Of a DNA stretch of 64,000 nucleotides, positions 1 through 7,245 are shown in pieces. Under the pieces are notes generated by a model. That model did no database searches and was not told the origin of the DNA. It saw nothing but the letters and a program-made list of their open reading frames with translations. Numbering within the stretch: position 1 is the first letter of the stretch; every line of letters begins with the position of its first letter. Both the position numbers and the translations under genes were made by a program. Source of the DNA: an uncultured Eubacterium sp. (GTDB lineage Bacteria > Bacillota > Clostridia > Lachnospirales > Lachnospiraceae); the NCBI GenBank assembly GCA_947564835.1, contig CANOET010000002.1, forward strand, positions 1 through 64,000. Direction: 5' to 3'.

Positions 1-141
1 TTGAAATTTGGAGGAAATGCAAAAAAACTTTTCCGGTTTATCCGGGTTAGGGTATTGGCAAAGTTAGTTTCTACAGGAACAAGACTTGCTGATTCAATTT
101 TTCGGACATATGATGAATATAAAAACAATAATACTGAATAA
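1..141 (+). CDS. 3' end of an unidentified gene (partial)
   Basis: An open frame enters from the left edge and stops at TAA, giving 46 codons. The peptide is basic at first (KKLFRFIRVRV) and ends in a polar tail (DEYKNNNTE). I do not recognise the family. No start codon can be judged because the 5' part lies outside the window. It could also be a chance open frame, although the stretch is not interrupted and is followed by an AT-rich promoter-like region. Confidence 0.3.
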   Translation: MKFGGNAKKLFRFIRVRVLAKLVSTGTRLADSIFRTYDEYKNNNTE

Positions 142-233
142 TTGCGTATACATAAATACATTTACAATTTTAAAAAATAATTTATAAGATTGTAAAATAT
201 AAATATACATGATAAAATTGAGGACGAAAGTAG

Positions 234-1046
234 ATGGGAAGTTTGACAATGACGGAACAGATAGACCAGAAACATCAGGAAGATTTACAGAGGCTAAGAG
301 GTTTTCGCCTGCTTGATGATGATTTCCTCACAAAGTGTTTTGAGGGAGATACGGCAAGCATAGAACTGGTATTGCAGATTGTACTGGAAAAACCGGATTT
401 AAAGGTGCTGGACGTCCGCACCCAGGTATTTGTGGAGAACCTGCTGAACCGTTCGGTAAGGCTGGATATCCTGGCTACGGACAGCACAGGGGCAAAACTG
501 AATGTGGAGGTACAGCGCTCCGACAAAGGAGCCGGGAGAAAAAGAGCAAGGTACAACAGCAGCATGATGGACGCAAACCTTTTGAAGAAAGGCGAGGACT
601 TCGACAAGCTGCCGGAAACGTGGGTAATCTTTATCACAGAGAATGACGTAATGGGAAAAGGGCTGCCGCTCTATCCGATTGAGCGGTGCTTTTTAGGAAC
701 CGGGGAAAGATTTGAGGACGGTTCGCACATACTGTATGTAAATGGCGCTTACCGTGGAGATACGCCAATCGGGAAGTTAATGCATGACTTCTCCTGCACA
801 GACGCAGCGGATATGTATTATGGGACACTGGCGGACAGGGTGAGATTTTTCAAAGAGAGCAAGGAGGGAATCGAGATTATGTGCCGGGCTATGGAAGATA
901 TGAGGAATCAGACATTGAAAGAAGGAATGAAAGAGGTTGCGCTCCGTATGTTGGCGGCTGGCAAATATGCTTTAGAGGAAATCGTTAATATTTCAGGACT
1001 TTCTCTTGAGGAAGTCAAACAACTGAAAGCTGATAGAAGCTCATAG
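234..1046 (+). CDS. Rpn family recombination-promoting nuclease / putative transposase
   Basis: This 270-aa protein belongs to the Rpn group of PD-(D/E)XK nucleases, known for RecA-independent DNA cleavage and often found in several copies per genome. The catalytic core is visible at residues 76-96: Asp78 in RLDILATD, then Glu92 and Gln94 in VEVQRS, the D...ExQ form of the motif. The C-terminus carries the usual short linker (KEGMKEVALRML) and a helical SLEEVKQL tail. The start at 234 has GAGGA ten bases upstream; a second ATG at 249 is possible. TTGTAA-N17-TAAAAT lies just upstream. An intrinsic terminator follows at once, so it is monocistronic. A clear paralogue sits at 29806-30669 and a broken relative at 58111-59127. 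Confidence 0.85.
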   Translation: MGSLTMTEQIDQKHQEDLQRLRGFRLLDDDFLTKCFEGDTASIELVLQIVLEKPDLKVLDVRTQVFVENLLNRSVRLDILATDSTGAKLNVEVQRSDKGAGRKRARYNSSMMDANLLKKGEDFDKLPETWVIFITENDVMGKGLPLYPIERCFLGTGERFEDGSHILYVNGAYRGDTPIGKLMHDFSCTDAADMYYGTLADRVRFFKESKEGIEIMCRAMEDMRNQTLKEGMKEVALRMLAAGKYALEEIVNISGLSLEEVKQLKADRSS

Positions 1047-1056
1047 GCAAAGTTAT

Positions 1057-1099
1057 AGAGCCGGGAATCTAAAAAACAGGTTCCTGGCTCTATTTTTTT
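1057..1099 (+). terminator. intrinsic terminator of the Rpn gene
   Basis: A 12-13-bp inverted repeat (AGAGCCGGGAATC / GGTTCCTGGCTCT) is followed by ATTTTTTT, ten bases after the stop codon of the Rpn gene. A closely similar hairpin (gagctgggaatc ... gactcctggctc) terminates the second Rpn gene at 29752-29794, so gene and terminator appear to have been copied together. Confidence 0.85.
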
Positions 1100-1106
1100 G
1101 CCCTGA

Positions 1107-1209
1107 AGTGTGTTTCCCGGCGCATCCCCTGCCCGCAGTGTCGTCCGCTTAACCACACCCCTGCCTGCCGCCCGCAGTATCGTCCGCTCAGCCACACTCC
1201 CTGCCCTAT
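1107..1209. repeat. degenerate copy of the CCGCAG-GTCGTCCG repeat
   Basis: Two head-to-tail variants of the motif CCGCAG(A/T)(G/A)TCGTCCG(C/G)T-N-AGCCACA lie between the Rpn terminator and the 3' end of cysK. The same motif recurs at 19653-19684, 22795-22940, 33733-33837 and, weakly, around 36255-36300. Here only one orientation is present, so the strong hairpin of the 33.7 kb copy is not formed. Confidence 0.65.
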
Positions 1210-1216
1210 CCCTCAA

Positions 1217-2146
1217 TTAATTATCAAACATCGGCGTAGAAAGATACCTCTCCCCTGTATCCGGAAGCAACGCCACAATAACCTTCCCATTATTCTCCGG
1301 CCGCCTGGCCAGTTCCGTCGCCGCCCAAAGCGCTGCCCCGGACGATATCCCGGCAAGTATCCCTTCCGTGCGTGCAATTTCTCTTCCTTTTTGAAATGCA
1401 TCCTCATTTTCCACCCGGATAATCTCATCATATACGGACGTGTTCAATGTATCCGGCACAAATCCAGCGCCAATCCCCTGAATCTTATGCGCTCCTGGTT
1501 TTCCTTCAGACAGCACCGGAGATGCTGCCGGTTCTACTGCAACGATCTGAATGTTAGGGTTTTGGGCCTTCAAATATTCGCCTGTGCCGGTAATCGTCCC
1601 TCCTGTACCGACACCTGCTACGAAAATATCAATCCTTCCGTCTGTATCCCGCCAGATCTCCGGCCCTGTCGTTTCCCGGTGCATCTGCGGATTCAGCTGA
1701 TTGACAAACTGCCCCGGAAGAAAGCTCCCTTGGATTTCTGCTGCTAATTCTTCTGCCTTTGCAATCGCGCCTTTCATCCCTTTGGCCCCGTCGGTCAGCA
1801 CCAGCTCTGCTCCATATGCTTTCATCAGGTTCCGCCGTTCCACACTCATTGTTTCCGGCATTGTTATGATAATCCGTAATCCCAGCGCGGCCGCAATTGC
1901 TGACAAGCCGATTCCGGTATTTCCGCTGGTCGGTTCGATAATGACGGAATGTGCATTGATTTTACCGCTCTCCCAGGCTTCCAGCAGAATTTTTTTTGCA
2001 ATGCGGTCTTTCACGCTTCCTGCCGGATTAAAATATTCCAGTTTTGCTAAAATCGCTGTATTAAGTTCGTTCTTTTTGCTGTATCTGCCAAGTTCTACAA
2101 TCGGCGTATTGCCGACCAGTTCCATTACATTTTTATAAATTTCCAT
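1217..2146 (-). CDS. cysK: cysteine synthase (O-acetylserine sulfhydrylase)
   Basis: PLP-dependent enzyme that makes cysteine from O-acetylserine and sulfide in the cytoplasm. At 309 aa it has the normal family length. The N-terminal VGNTPIVEL block, the PLP lysine Lys46 in [11 protein letters not shown], the phosphate/asparagine loop [10 protein letters not shown] and the glycine loop [12 protein letters not shown] are all present. GGAGT precedes the ATG. The gene lies 64 bp downstream of metY on the same strand with no terminator seen between them, so the two are probably co-transcribed from the promoter at 3588-3616. CysM or a cystathionine beta-synthase is less likely given the length and the intact SGNTG motif. 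Confidence 0.93.
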   Translation of the reverse strand: MEIYKNVMELVGNTPIVELGRYSKKNELNTAILAKLEYFNPAGSVKDRIAKKILLEAWESGKINAHSVIIEPTSGNTGIGLSAIAAALGLRIIITMPETMSVERRNLMKAYGAELVLTDGAKGMKGAIAKAEELAAEIQGSFLPGQFVNQLNPQMHRETTGPEIWRDTDGRIDIFVAGVGTGGTITGTGEYLKAQNPNIQIVAVEPAASPVLSEGKPGAHKIQGIGAGFVPDTLNTSVYDEIIRVENEDAFQKGREIARTEGILAGISSGAALWAATELARRPENNGKVIVALLPDTGERYLSTPMFDN

Positions 2147-2210
2147 AAAGACTCCTTTTGCTCTTGAAAAAGCTGCACAAATGATTTGCTGACAGGCCGT
2201 TTGCCTGCTG

Positions 2211-3518
2211 TTATTTCACTGCCTGAAATGCTTCCTCCAAATCTTCGATGATATCATCTATATGCTCCGTCCCGACTGACAAACGGATCGTATTTGGGCG
2301 GATACCTGCGCTGAGCAGTTCCTCTTCGCTCATCTGGGAATGCGTCGTACTTGCCGGATGGATCACCAGGGATTTGGCGTCTGCCACATTGGCCAGCAGG
2401 GAAAACAGCTCCAGGTGATCGATAAACGCTTTCGCCTTCCCGGCATCGCCGCGGATCTCAAAGGTAAAAATCGAGCCGCCGCCCTGCGGAAAATAGTTCC
2501 GGTATAATTCCCGCTGCTTCGGATCTGCGCTGACCGAAGGATGATGCACAGCTTCCACCTGCGGATGGCCGTTCAGATACTGCACAACCTTCAGTGCATT
2601 TTCCACATGGCGCTCTACCCGCAGCGACAGCGTCTCCAGCCCCTGCAGGAACAAAAATGCATGGAATGGGGAAAGCGTTGCTCCGGTATCACGCAGCAGA
2701 ATCGCACGAATCCGTGTCACAAACGCCGCCGCGCCAACCGCTTCTGTAAAGCTGATCCCATGATAGCTTGGATTCGGCCCGGTGATATGCGGAAATTTCC
2801 CGGATGCCTCCCAGTCAAATTTCCCGGAATCCACAATCACACCGCCAATCGCCGTTCCATGCCCGCCGATAAACTTGGTTGCAGAATGTACGACAAGATC
2901 AGCCCCATATAAAATCGGCCGGACCAGATACGGTGTTGCAAAGGTATTGTCAATGACCAGCGGAATTTTGTGCTCATGTGCAATTTTGGCAATTTCTCCA
3001 ATATCGGTGACATCTGAATTTGGATTGCCCAATGTCTCAATAAATACTGCTTTTGTATTTTCCTGAATCGCATTGGCAACTTCTGATAAATCTGCCGGAT
3101 CTACAAATGTTGTTGTGATTCCGTACTGCGGCAGCGTATGTTCCAGGAAATTGTATGTCCCGCCATAAATATTTCTTGCCGCAACGATATGGTCGCCAGC
3201 CAATGCCAGGTTCTGGATCGTATATGCAATTGCCGCTGCCCCTGAAGCCACTGCCAGGGCTGCTACGCCGCCTTCCAGTTTTGCCATCCGCTGTTCAAAA
3301 ATATCCTGTGTTGGGTTGGTCAGCCTGCCGTAAATATTTCCTGCGTCTGTCAGATTAAAGCGTGCTGCCGCGTGGTCGCTGTTGTGAAATACGTACGAAG
3401 CTGTCTGATAAATCGGAACCGCTCTGGCGTCTGTGGCCGGATCCGGCTGTTCCTGCCCTGCGTGCAGCTGCAATGTTTCAAATTTTAATGCTCTTTGATT
3501 GTATGCTTTATTGCCCAT
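2211..3518 (-). CDS. metY: O-acetylhomoserine sulfhydrylase (homocysteine synthase)
   Basis: Cys/Met-metabolism PLP enzyme of 435 aa that forms homocysteine from O-acetylhomoserine and sulfide. Lys215 in [11 protein letters not shown] is the Schiff-base lysine, and ETLGNPNSD and VIDNTFATP are typical of the OAH/OAS branch. The length (about 430, longer than cystathionine gamma-synthases near 380-390) supports MetY over MetB. AAGGAG lies seven bases before the ATG. It heads a two-gene sulfur operon with cysK under a consensus promoter. Confidence 0.92.
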   Translation of the reverse strand: MGNKAYNQRALKFETLQLHAGQEQPDPATDARAVPIYQTASYVFHNSDHAAARFNLTDAGNIYGRLTNPTQDIFEQRMAKLEGGVAALAVASGAAAIAYTIQNLALAGDHIVAARNIYGGTYNFLEHTLPQYGITTTFVDPADLSEVANAIQENTKAVFIETLGNPNSDVTDIGEIAKIAHEHKIPLVIDNTFATPYLVRPILYGADLVVHSATKFIGGHGTAIGGVIVDSGKFDWEASGKFPHITGPNPSYHGISFTEAVGAAAFVTRIRAILLRDTGATLSPFHAFLFLQGLETLSLRVERHVENALKVVQYLNGHPQVEAVHHPSVSADPKQRELYRNYFPQGGGSIFTFEIRGDAGKAKAFIDHLELFSLLANVADAKSLVIHPASTTHSQMSEEELLSAGIRPNTIRLSVGTEHIDDIIEDLEEAFQAVK

Positions 3519-3587
3519 CTTTTTCTCCTTACCCTGGCTTATGATGCCAGATTGTGATTCTCATACATGTTGCGGCTTCTTCTGGCA

Positions 3588-3616
3588 AGTATATCCTAGT
3601 TTTCCTAGTATGTCAA
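3588..3616 (-). promoter_or_regulatory. sigma-A promoter of metY-cysK with a repeated half-site
   Basis: On the minus strand TTGACA (3611-3616) and TATACT (3588-3593) are separated by exactly 17 bases. The spacer contains two direct copies of ACTAGGA, placed where a repressor would block RNA polymerase. Control by a cysteine/sulfur-responsive regulator is an inference. The only Rrf2 regulator in the window is at 19733-20167, and no matching site was found upstream of it. Confidence 0.75.
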
Positions 3617-3827
3617 TATGAAAACTTTGATTTGAATTGTACGAAATAAAATACAACTGGAGGGAGTAATTTTATATCGTGCTGATTTTTTTGGGGGAGA
3701 TAAGCTGACAACCTGCCACACAGAGCGTTGTATCATTAATTCCATTATAGATATTTTAAAATCACCTAATTTTGACTACCATATTATACAATAGCTAAGC
3801 CGATTATTGATGATTCACAAAATTTGT

Positions 3828-3856
3828 TTGACATATTCTACGCAATTTCATATAAT
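3828..3856 (+). promoter_or_regulatory. perfect consensus promoter for the repeat RNA
   Basis: TTGACA (3828-3833), 17 bases, TATAAT (3851-3856): an exact sigma-A consensus in an otherwise AT-rich gene-free stretch. No + strand reading frame of useful size follows, but a run of hairpins ending in an intrinsic terminator does, which points to a strongly expressed small RNA starting near 3863. Confidence 0.8.
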
Positions 3857-3862
3857 ACTATG

Positions 3863-4018
3863 AGAGGCGGAGCAATCCGCCATCGAAAATATTATTCGCA
3901 CACCGTCTGCGACTAATAAATGTACGGCTCGAAAATATTGTTCGCTTACCGGAAGCGTCTAATAAATGTACGGCTTGAAAATTCTAGCCTTATCGCTATG
4001 GTGATAAGGCTATTTTTA
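3863..4018 (+). ncRNA. candidate small RNA made of hairpins and 46-nt tandem repeats
   Basis: About 156 nt from the predicted start to the terminator. In order it holds: a hairpin GGCGGA-GCAA-TCCGCC (3866-3881, GNRA-type loop), two 46-nt repeats each containing a small hairpin (CGCA...TGCG in the first, CGCTT...AAGCG in the second, so the stem changes but pairing is kept), the start of a third repeat, and a terminator TAGCCTTATC-loop-GATAAGGCTA followed by TTTTT. The promoter-repeats-terminator layout resembles antitoxin RNAs of type III toxin-antitoxin systems, but no toxin gene follows on this strand. Its last 73 nt are antisense to the end of the 3946-4854 gene. I do not recognise a named RNA family. 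Confidence 0.65.
3883..3974 (+). repeat. two tandem 46-bp repeats
   Basis: Units 3883-3928 and 3929-3974. Both begin TCGAAAATATT(A/G)TTCGC and end CTAATAAATGTACGGC; most differences fall in the middle, where a small stem is preserved by matched changes. A third unit begins (TTGAAAATT) and breaks off at 3975. There is no spacer between units, so this is not a CRISPR array. Confidence 0.85.
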
Positions 4019-4854
4019 CGGAGAGAATACCATGGATTACCAAGAAGGATACAATCCTGAGATATATTTTCCTTGTACTTAAGTGACTTATACATTTTGC
4101 TAAATACATTATTTTTTTTGTACAAATACGTCATAACATTTCTCATATTAGTACTTGATGCGTTATACGTTTCATCTCCTAATGGACTATTTTGAATTAT
4201 ATATTTGATTTCCTCCAATAAATCTGGATTATTCAAGTCTATTTCAAAATAGTAAAAAATAGTTGCTAATACCATTGATACACCTGTATGAAACTTTGTA
4301 GATCTTCTATCTACCCCTTTAAACAATGCTGTTGAAAATGGATATTCAACTTGTTCTGCCAATGTCAACATAAACATATTAAATTTTTTAAATTTATTTT
4401 TAATCGACTGCAAACCACTCTCCAAGCCTGCTTTATATAATTTTGATTGCTCTTCCAAATACTTATTAGCAATCTCAACTCCATCTTTATAGTATACATT
4501 AGGTCCCTTATTTAAAATACTAAATAATATGCATAATTCTTGGTGATTTCTCTGCTTGTTTTTCCTATCGCTTGTAACATTATATATTTTTAATATCTTT
4601 TTAGCGAACTCATCTTGATTCTTTTCAGCATTTTCCATATTAATGTTTAGGAAATTGGTAATATACAAACTTGTATTGGAATAAAATGTCGCCATAGACA
4701 TTTCATGTTTTTCCAATGGTTTTGTATTTCGATTGTAGCGTTTAAATAGTTCTATTTCCATATCATCATTCTCAAAAGCTTCAAATTCCAACACAGAAAG
4801 ATGGCTAACCGATATCAAAGGTCGGGTAAACTTAACATTTACTGGTAATTCCAT
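3946..4854 (-). CDS. DUF262/ParB-like protein, apparently N-terminally short and with an altered C-terminus
   Basis: 302 aa from the ATG at 4854, which has AGGAGG eight bases upstream; a GTG at 4863 overlaps that site and is less likely. Residues near 38-55 (LFKRYNRNTKPLEKHEMS) resemble the F-x-R-(L/Y)-N-x-x-G-x-P-L-x-x-x-E-L block of DUF262 (GmrS-like) proteins, and an ELPVNVK-like stretch precedes it as in that family. The usual N-terminal half of DUF262 is missing. The last 20 or so residues are encoded by the opposite strand of the small-RNA repeats and terminator, so the original 3' end may have been lost. It is the last gene of an AT-rich operon starting near 6698. Function unknown; DUF262 proteins act in restriction of modified DNA. 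Confidence 0.5.
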   Translation of the reverse strand: MELPVNVKFTRPLISVSHLSVLEFEAFENDDMEIELFKRYNRNTKPLEKHEMSMATFYSNTSLYITNFLNINMENAEKNQDEFAKKILKIYNVTSDRKNKQRNHQELCILFSILNKGPNVYYKDGVEIANKYLEEQSKLYKAGLESGLQSIKNKFKKFNMFMLTLAEQVEYPFSTALFKGVDRRSTKFHTGVSMVLATIFYYFEIDLNNPDLLEEIKYIIQNSPLGDETYNASSTNMRNVMTYLYKKNNVFSKMYKSLKYKENISQDCILLGNPWYSLRKNSLITIAIRLEFSSRTFIRRFR

Positions 4855-4878
4855 CTTTTGCACCTCCTACAAATGCTC

Positions 4879-5092
4879 TTATAAAACGAATTGAAATATA
4901 TCAAGCAAAATTTGACGTTTATTCTCATCAGCCTCTCTGTTCTTTAGAAATACGGATATACCTTGATCCGATATTTCCATCATTTCTTCTGAATAAAACA
5001 TTTCTACTTCCTTACATGCCAATATTTCCTCAGTAATTGTTGTTTTTTTCCAGAAGCGTATGTATCGTTGAATACAAATCATCAAGTATCAC
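4879..5092 (-). pseudogene. small (about 70 aa) operon protein split by a frameshift in an A7 run
   Basis: The best start is a GTG at 5092 with a full AGGAGG seven bases upstream. That frame reads VILDDLYSTIHTLLEK and then stops. After a run of seven A (minus strand, 5043-5049) a second frame carries on to 4879 (TEEILACKEVEMFYSEEMM...). Removing one A joins the two into one 70-aa protein. This may be a real mutation, a sequencing error or transcriptional slippage. The product is acidic and not recognised. It lies between the ATPase and the DUF262-like gene in the same operon. Confidence 0.5.
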
Positions 5093-5129
5093 AGTCCAAC
5101 CTCCTCTTCTGCATTTTCACTAACCTAAA

Positions 5130-5558
5130 TTACAAATAATCCTTAATTCTCAGCATTATCTGTTCCTCCTGCCTCTCACTTACAAGCTCAAACAAATTTT
5201 CTTTCGTAACAAACAAATTCTTCGGATTCCTGCCAATTATTAAATACTGATTCTTATCATCTAGTGCAATATACTTTCTTGTATCATCATCCAAAAGTAT
5301 ATCTGCATTATCAATCACTATCAACTTTTTTTCTGTAGTTCGAATAATATTAGCAATATCCTTCTGATAATCTAAATAGTTTAAGCAAACAATATTGGGA
5401 TTCAATGCCATGCACTCTTTTATAAATGAAAAGGACGCCGTTTTTCCTGTTCCAGAATCGCCCGTCAATATTGTAATATTATTTGTAAATTCAAAATCTA
5501 AAACAAACGATGTATGCTCTGTGGAAAAACGCTCCATTACAACCGGCTTACTCTTCAT
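5130..5558 (-). CDS. compact P-loop ATPase of an uncharacterised operon
   Basis: 142 aa. A Walker A motif (GDSGTGKTA, near residues 33-41) and a Walker B-like strand (KLIVIDNADILLDDD, near 79-93) are clear. An FTNNITILTG lead-in is typical of ABC/SMC-like or AAA ATPases that sense DNA or nucleotides. There is no ABC signature or lid domain, so this is a minimal ATPase. Its ATG lies inside the end of the preceding gene (11-bp overlap), implying translational coupling. The neighbouring TOPRIM-like protein suggests an ATPase plus nuclease pair, but this is inference. Confidence 0.65.
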   Translation of the reverse strand: MKSKPVVMERFSTEHTSFVLDFEFTNNITILTGDSGTGKTASFSFIKECMALNPNIVCLNYLDYQKDIANIIRTTEKKLIVIDNADILLDDDTRKYIALDDKNQYLIIGRNPKNLFVTKENLFELVSERQEEQIMLRIKDYL

Positions 5559-5991
5559 AACGCCACCACTCCTTTAATTCTTCATAATCACAAATTTCTT
5601 TCTTTCCCGAAGAAGCCTGTACACTCACCGCTGCCATTTCAAAAGGAATCAGCGCATAGTCACTATAAACATTGCCCGCCTCAAGATGATATAACACCTC
5701 CAATGCATTATTTCCGCATTCCTTCAGGCAAAACACTTTATCCGGATTATATAGTACATTTAGTACCGTTTTGCAGCCGGCTGATAACTTATCAACATCT
5801 AGGACAATGTCGTTAAATTTAGAGCATATTTTATACTTGCTGATTAACTTCGCCCCATCTATTATTCCAATAACTTTTTTGGCTCTTTCATCAAGCTTAC
5901 GTGCGGTATTTTGATTAAAATAAATATCATTCAATTCTACATATTCCACATCTTGCGGAATATCATTTTTATTTTTAAAAATTGTTATCAT
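5548..5991 (-). CDS. DUF4869-like protein
   Basis: 147 aa from the ATG at 5991, chosen because GGAGG lies nine bases upstream and the ATG overlaps the stop of the preceding gene as ATGA. The N-terminus (NDIPQDVEYVELNDIYFNQNT) and the block KLSAGCKTVLNVLY followed by VFCLKECGNNAL match what I recall of DUF4869 proteins in Lachnospiraceae. No catalytic motif is evident. Coupled on both sides to the TOPRIM-like and ATPase genes, it is likely a partner of a common complex. Function unknown. Confidence 0.6.
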   Translation of the reverse strand: MITIFKNKNDIPQDVEYVELNDIYFNQNTARKLDERAKKVIGIIDGAKLISKYKICSKFNDIVLDVDKLSAGCKTVLNVLYNPDKVFCLKECGNNALEVLYHLEAGNVYSDYALIPFEMAAVSVQASSGKKEICDYEELKEWWRYEE

Positions 5992-6698
5992 AATACCACC
6001 TCCAAACCAATACTTTGAAATTGCATGAAAAGACTTGTTCCCTTGCAAATATGCTGCATCTTTTCTTTAAGCTGTAATCTGCCTGCATCAAGACCACAAA
6101 TATCATCCTGCATTCGCTGTCTCCATTCACAGCAAGATTTTATCCAGCATTCACCAATATTACTTTTTGATACTTCAAAACCAGTATTTCTGGTTAAATC
6201 AAACAAAATCTTTGCAGATAACTGCTCTACATTATAGCTATCTGCATTTTGATTATATTCTACAATTTCACGAATATCTTTATAATTCAATTCTCCATTT
6301 TGAATGGTTTTTACAAGCTTTTCTCTTGCAGCAATTGCGTTTTTACGTTTTGTTAAAAATTCATCATCTGATGCATAAATCCATTCTATCAAATCCTTGA
6401 ACTCAAGTAAACTGTATTCAAAACATATAATATCTAGCAGAAAAACATTGTTTTTAGCTTTTGCATATTTTCTCAACATTTTCTGCTCCATAACCACCTG
6501 CAGATTATCGAAAGAATTATCAAATACTATGACATATCTATTCTCATTATCCCCCAGCGCATTAACTGCTTTTACCAGCTCACTATTATTTTTCTTACTT
6601 TCTACTACTATTCCCGGACACAACTGTGCCATAAATGTCTGCCAAAATATATAACTGGATTTCCCTTTTCTGTCTTCAATCCATAGATATGTTTTCAT
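5988..6698 (-). CDS. TOPRIM/DUF4435-like protein, first gene of the accessory operon
   Basis: 236 aa from the ATG at 6698, with GGAAGG ten bases upstream. The N-terminus LWIEDRKGKSSYIFW offers a strand-Glu-loop, and VIVFDNSFDN (near residue 60) offers a D-x(3)-D pair after a hydrophobic strand. Together they resemble the acidic residues of a TOPRIM fold, as in OLD and DUF4435 proteins. This is a weak match and I cannot confirm the fold. The C-terminal half includes NVEQLSAKILFDLTRNTGFEVSKS and WIKSCCEW. It leads an operon of overlapping genes with a minimal ATPase, an arrangement reminiscent of ATPase-TOPRIM defence pairs. Confidence 0.5.
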   Translation of the reverse strand: MKTYLWIEDRKGKSSYIFWQTFMAQLCPGIVVESKKNNSELVKAVNALGDNENRYVIVFDNSFDNLQVVMEQKMLRKYAKAKNNVFLLDIICFEYSLLEFKDLIEWIYASDDEFLTKRKNAIAAREKLVKTIQNGELNYKDIREIVEYNQNADSYNVEQLSAKILFDLTRNTGFEVSKSNIGECWIKSCCEWRQRMQDDICGLDAGRLQLKEKMQHICKGTSLFMQFQSIGLEVVL

Positions 6699-7157
6699 CA
6701 ATACACTTCCTTCCATGCCAGTTTTACCGATACTTTCTGTAAGCACACACCTGCGTTTCACTCCCCATATGGCCGCGTCTGTCATATATCCACGAACCGT
6801 TTTCCCTTTCAGCTGGATCTCATAATATTCCCCAATATCAATATCCAGCAGAGTTTTCGTACTGTTTAAAGAAAAGCTGCATATAAAATGAGGCCCCAGC
6901 TGATCCAGGTTCTCAGGAAAGCCATGTAGTGCATGCCCCCAAAACATTGTAAATGCAGCAAATAGTATAACATAAAGCCTAAAATATATCAATATTACGC
7001 TACATCAGCAGGCTATCATACTGTTTTTACATTTATCCAATCATGCACCTGTTAATTTGTGCAATTTTTTCTCTACATTTTAATATTTATACACATTTTT
7101 ATCTCTTTTTGTTTACTTTCTTGCAATATATAATACAAAAAGGCTATTTCCTTTCGT
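6699..7157. other. region upstream of the accessory operon
   Basis: The frame of the TOPRIM-like gene stays open back to 6992 but has no Shine-Dalgarno site at the upstream ATG. It reads like a plausible protein segment (LDIDIGEYYEIQLKGK...), so it may be the remnant of a gene fused or deleted upstream. From 6993 to 7157 I see only AT-rich sequence with scattered TTTGTGCAAT words. No clear minus-strand promoter was identified. Confidence 0.4.
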
Positions 7158-7186
7158 TTGACAGTCTGCAATTTGTGCATTATAAT
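7158..7186 (+). promoter_or_regulatory. consensus promoter of the first lacI gene
   Basis: TTGACA (7158-7163), 17 bases, TATAAT (7181-7186). The spacer contains TGCAATTTGTGCA, similar to the TTTGCA words found at the sugar-operon promoters further right, so self-regulation or cross-regulation by the LacI paralogues is likely. Confidence 0.8.
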
Positions 7187-7245
7187 AAAAACAATGTAAC
7201 ATATATTGTCACAAAATGAATGAATAAAGAAGAAAGTGAGATACT

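Noticed and set aside
3519..3587. SAM riboswitch or T-box ahead of metY
   Set aside because: The predicted transcript leader is only about 65 nt, with no terminator hairpin or conserved aptamer sequence.
3863..4018. CRISPR array
   Set aside because: Only two full units with no spacers between them, and no cas genes; the units are directly adjacent and structured.
3863..4863. Complete type III toxin-antitoxin system
   Set aside because: The promoter-repeat-terminator part fits, but no ToxN/AbiQ-like frame follows on the plus strand; only a 16-codon frame starts after the terminator.
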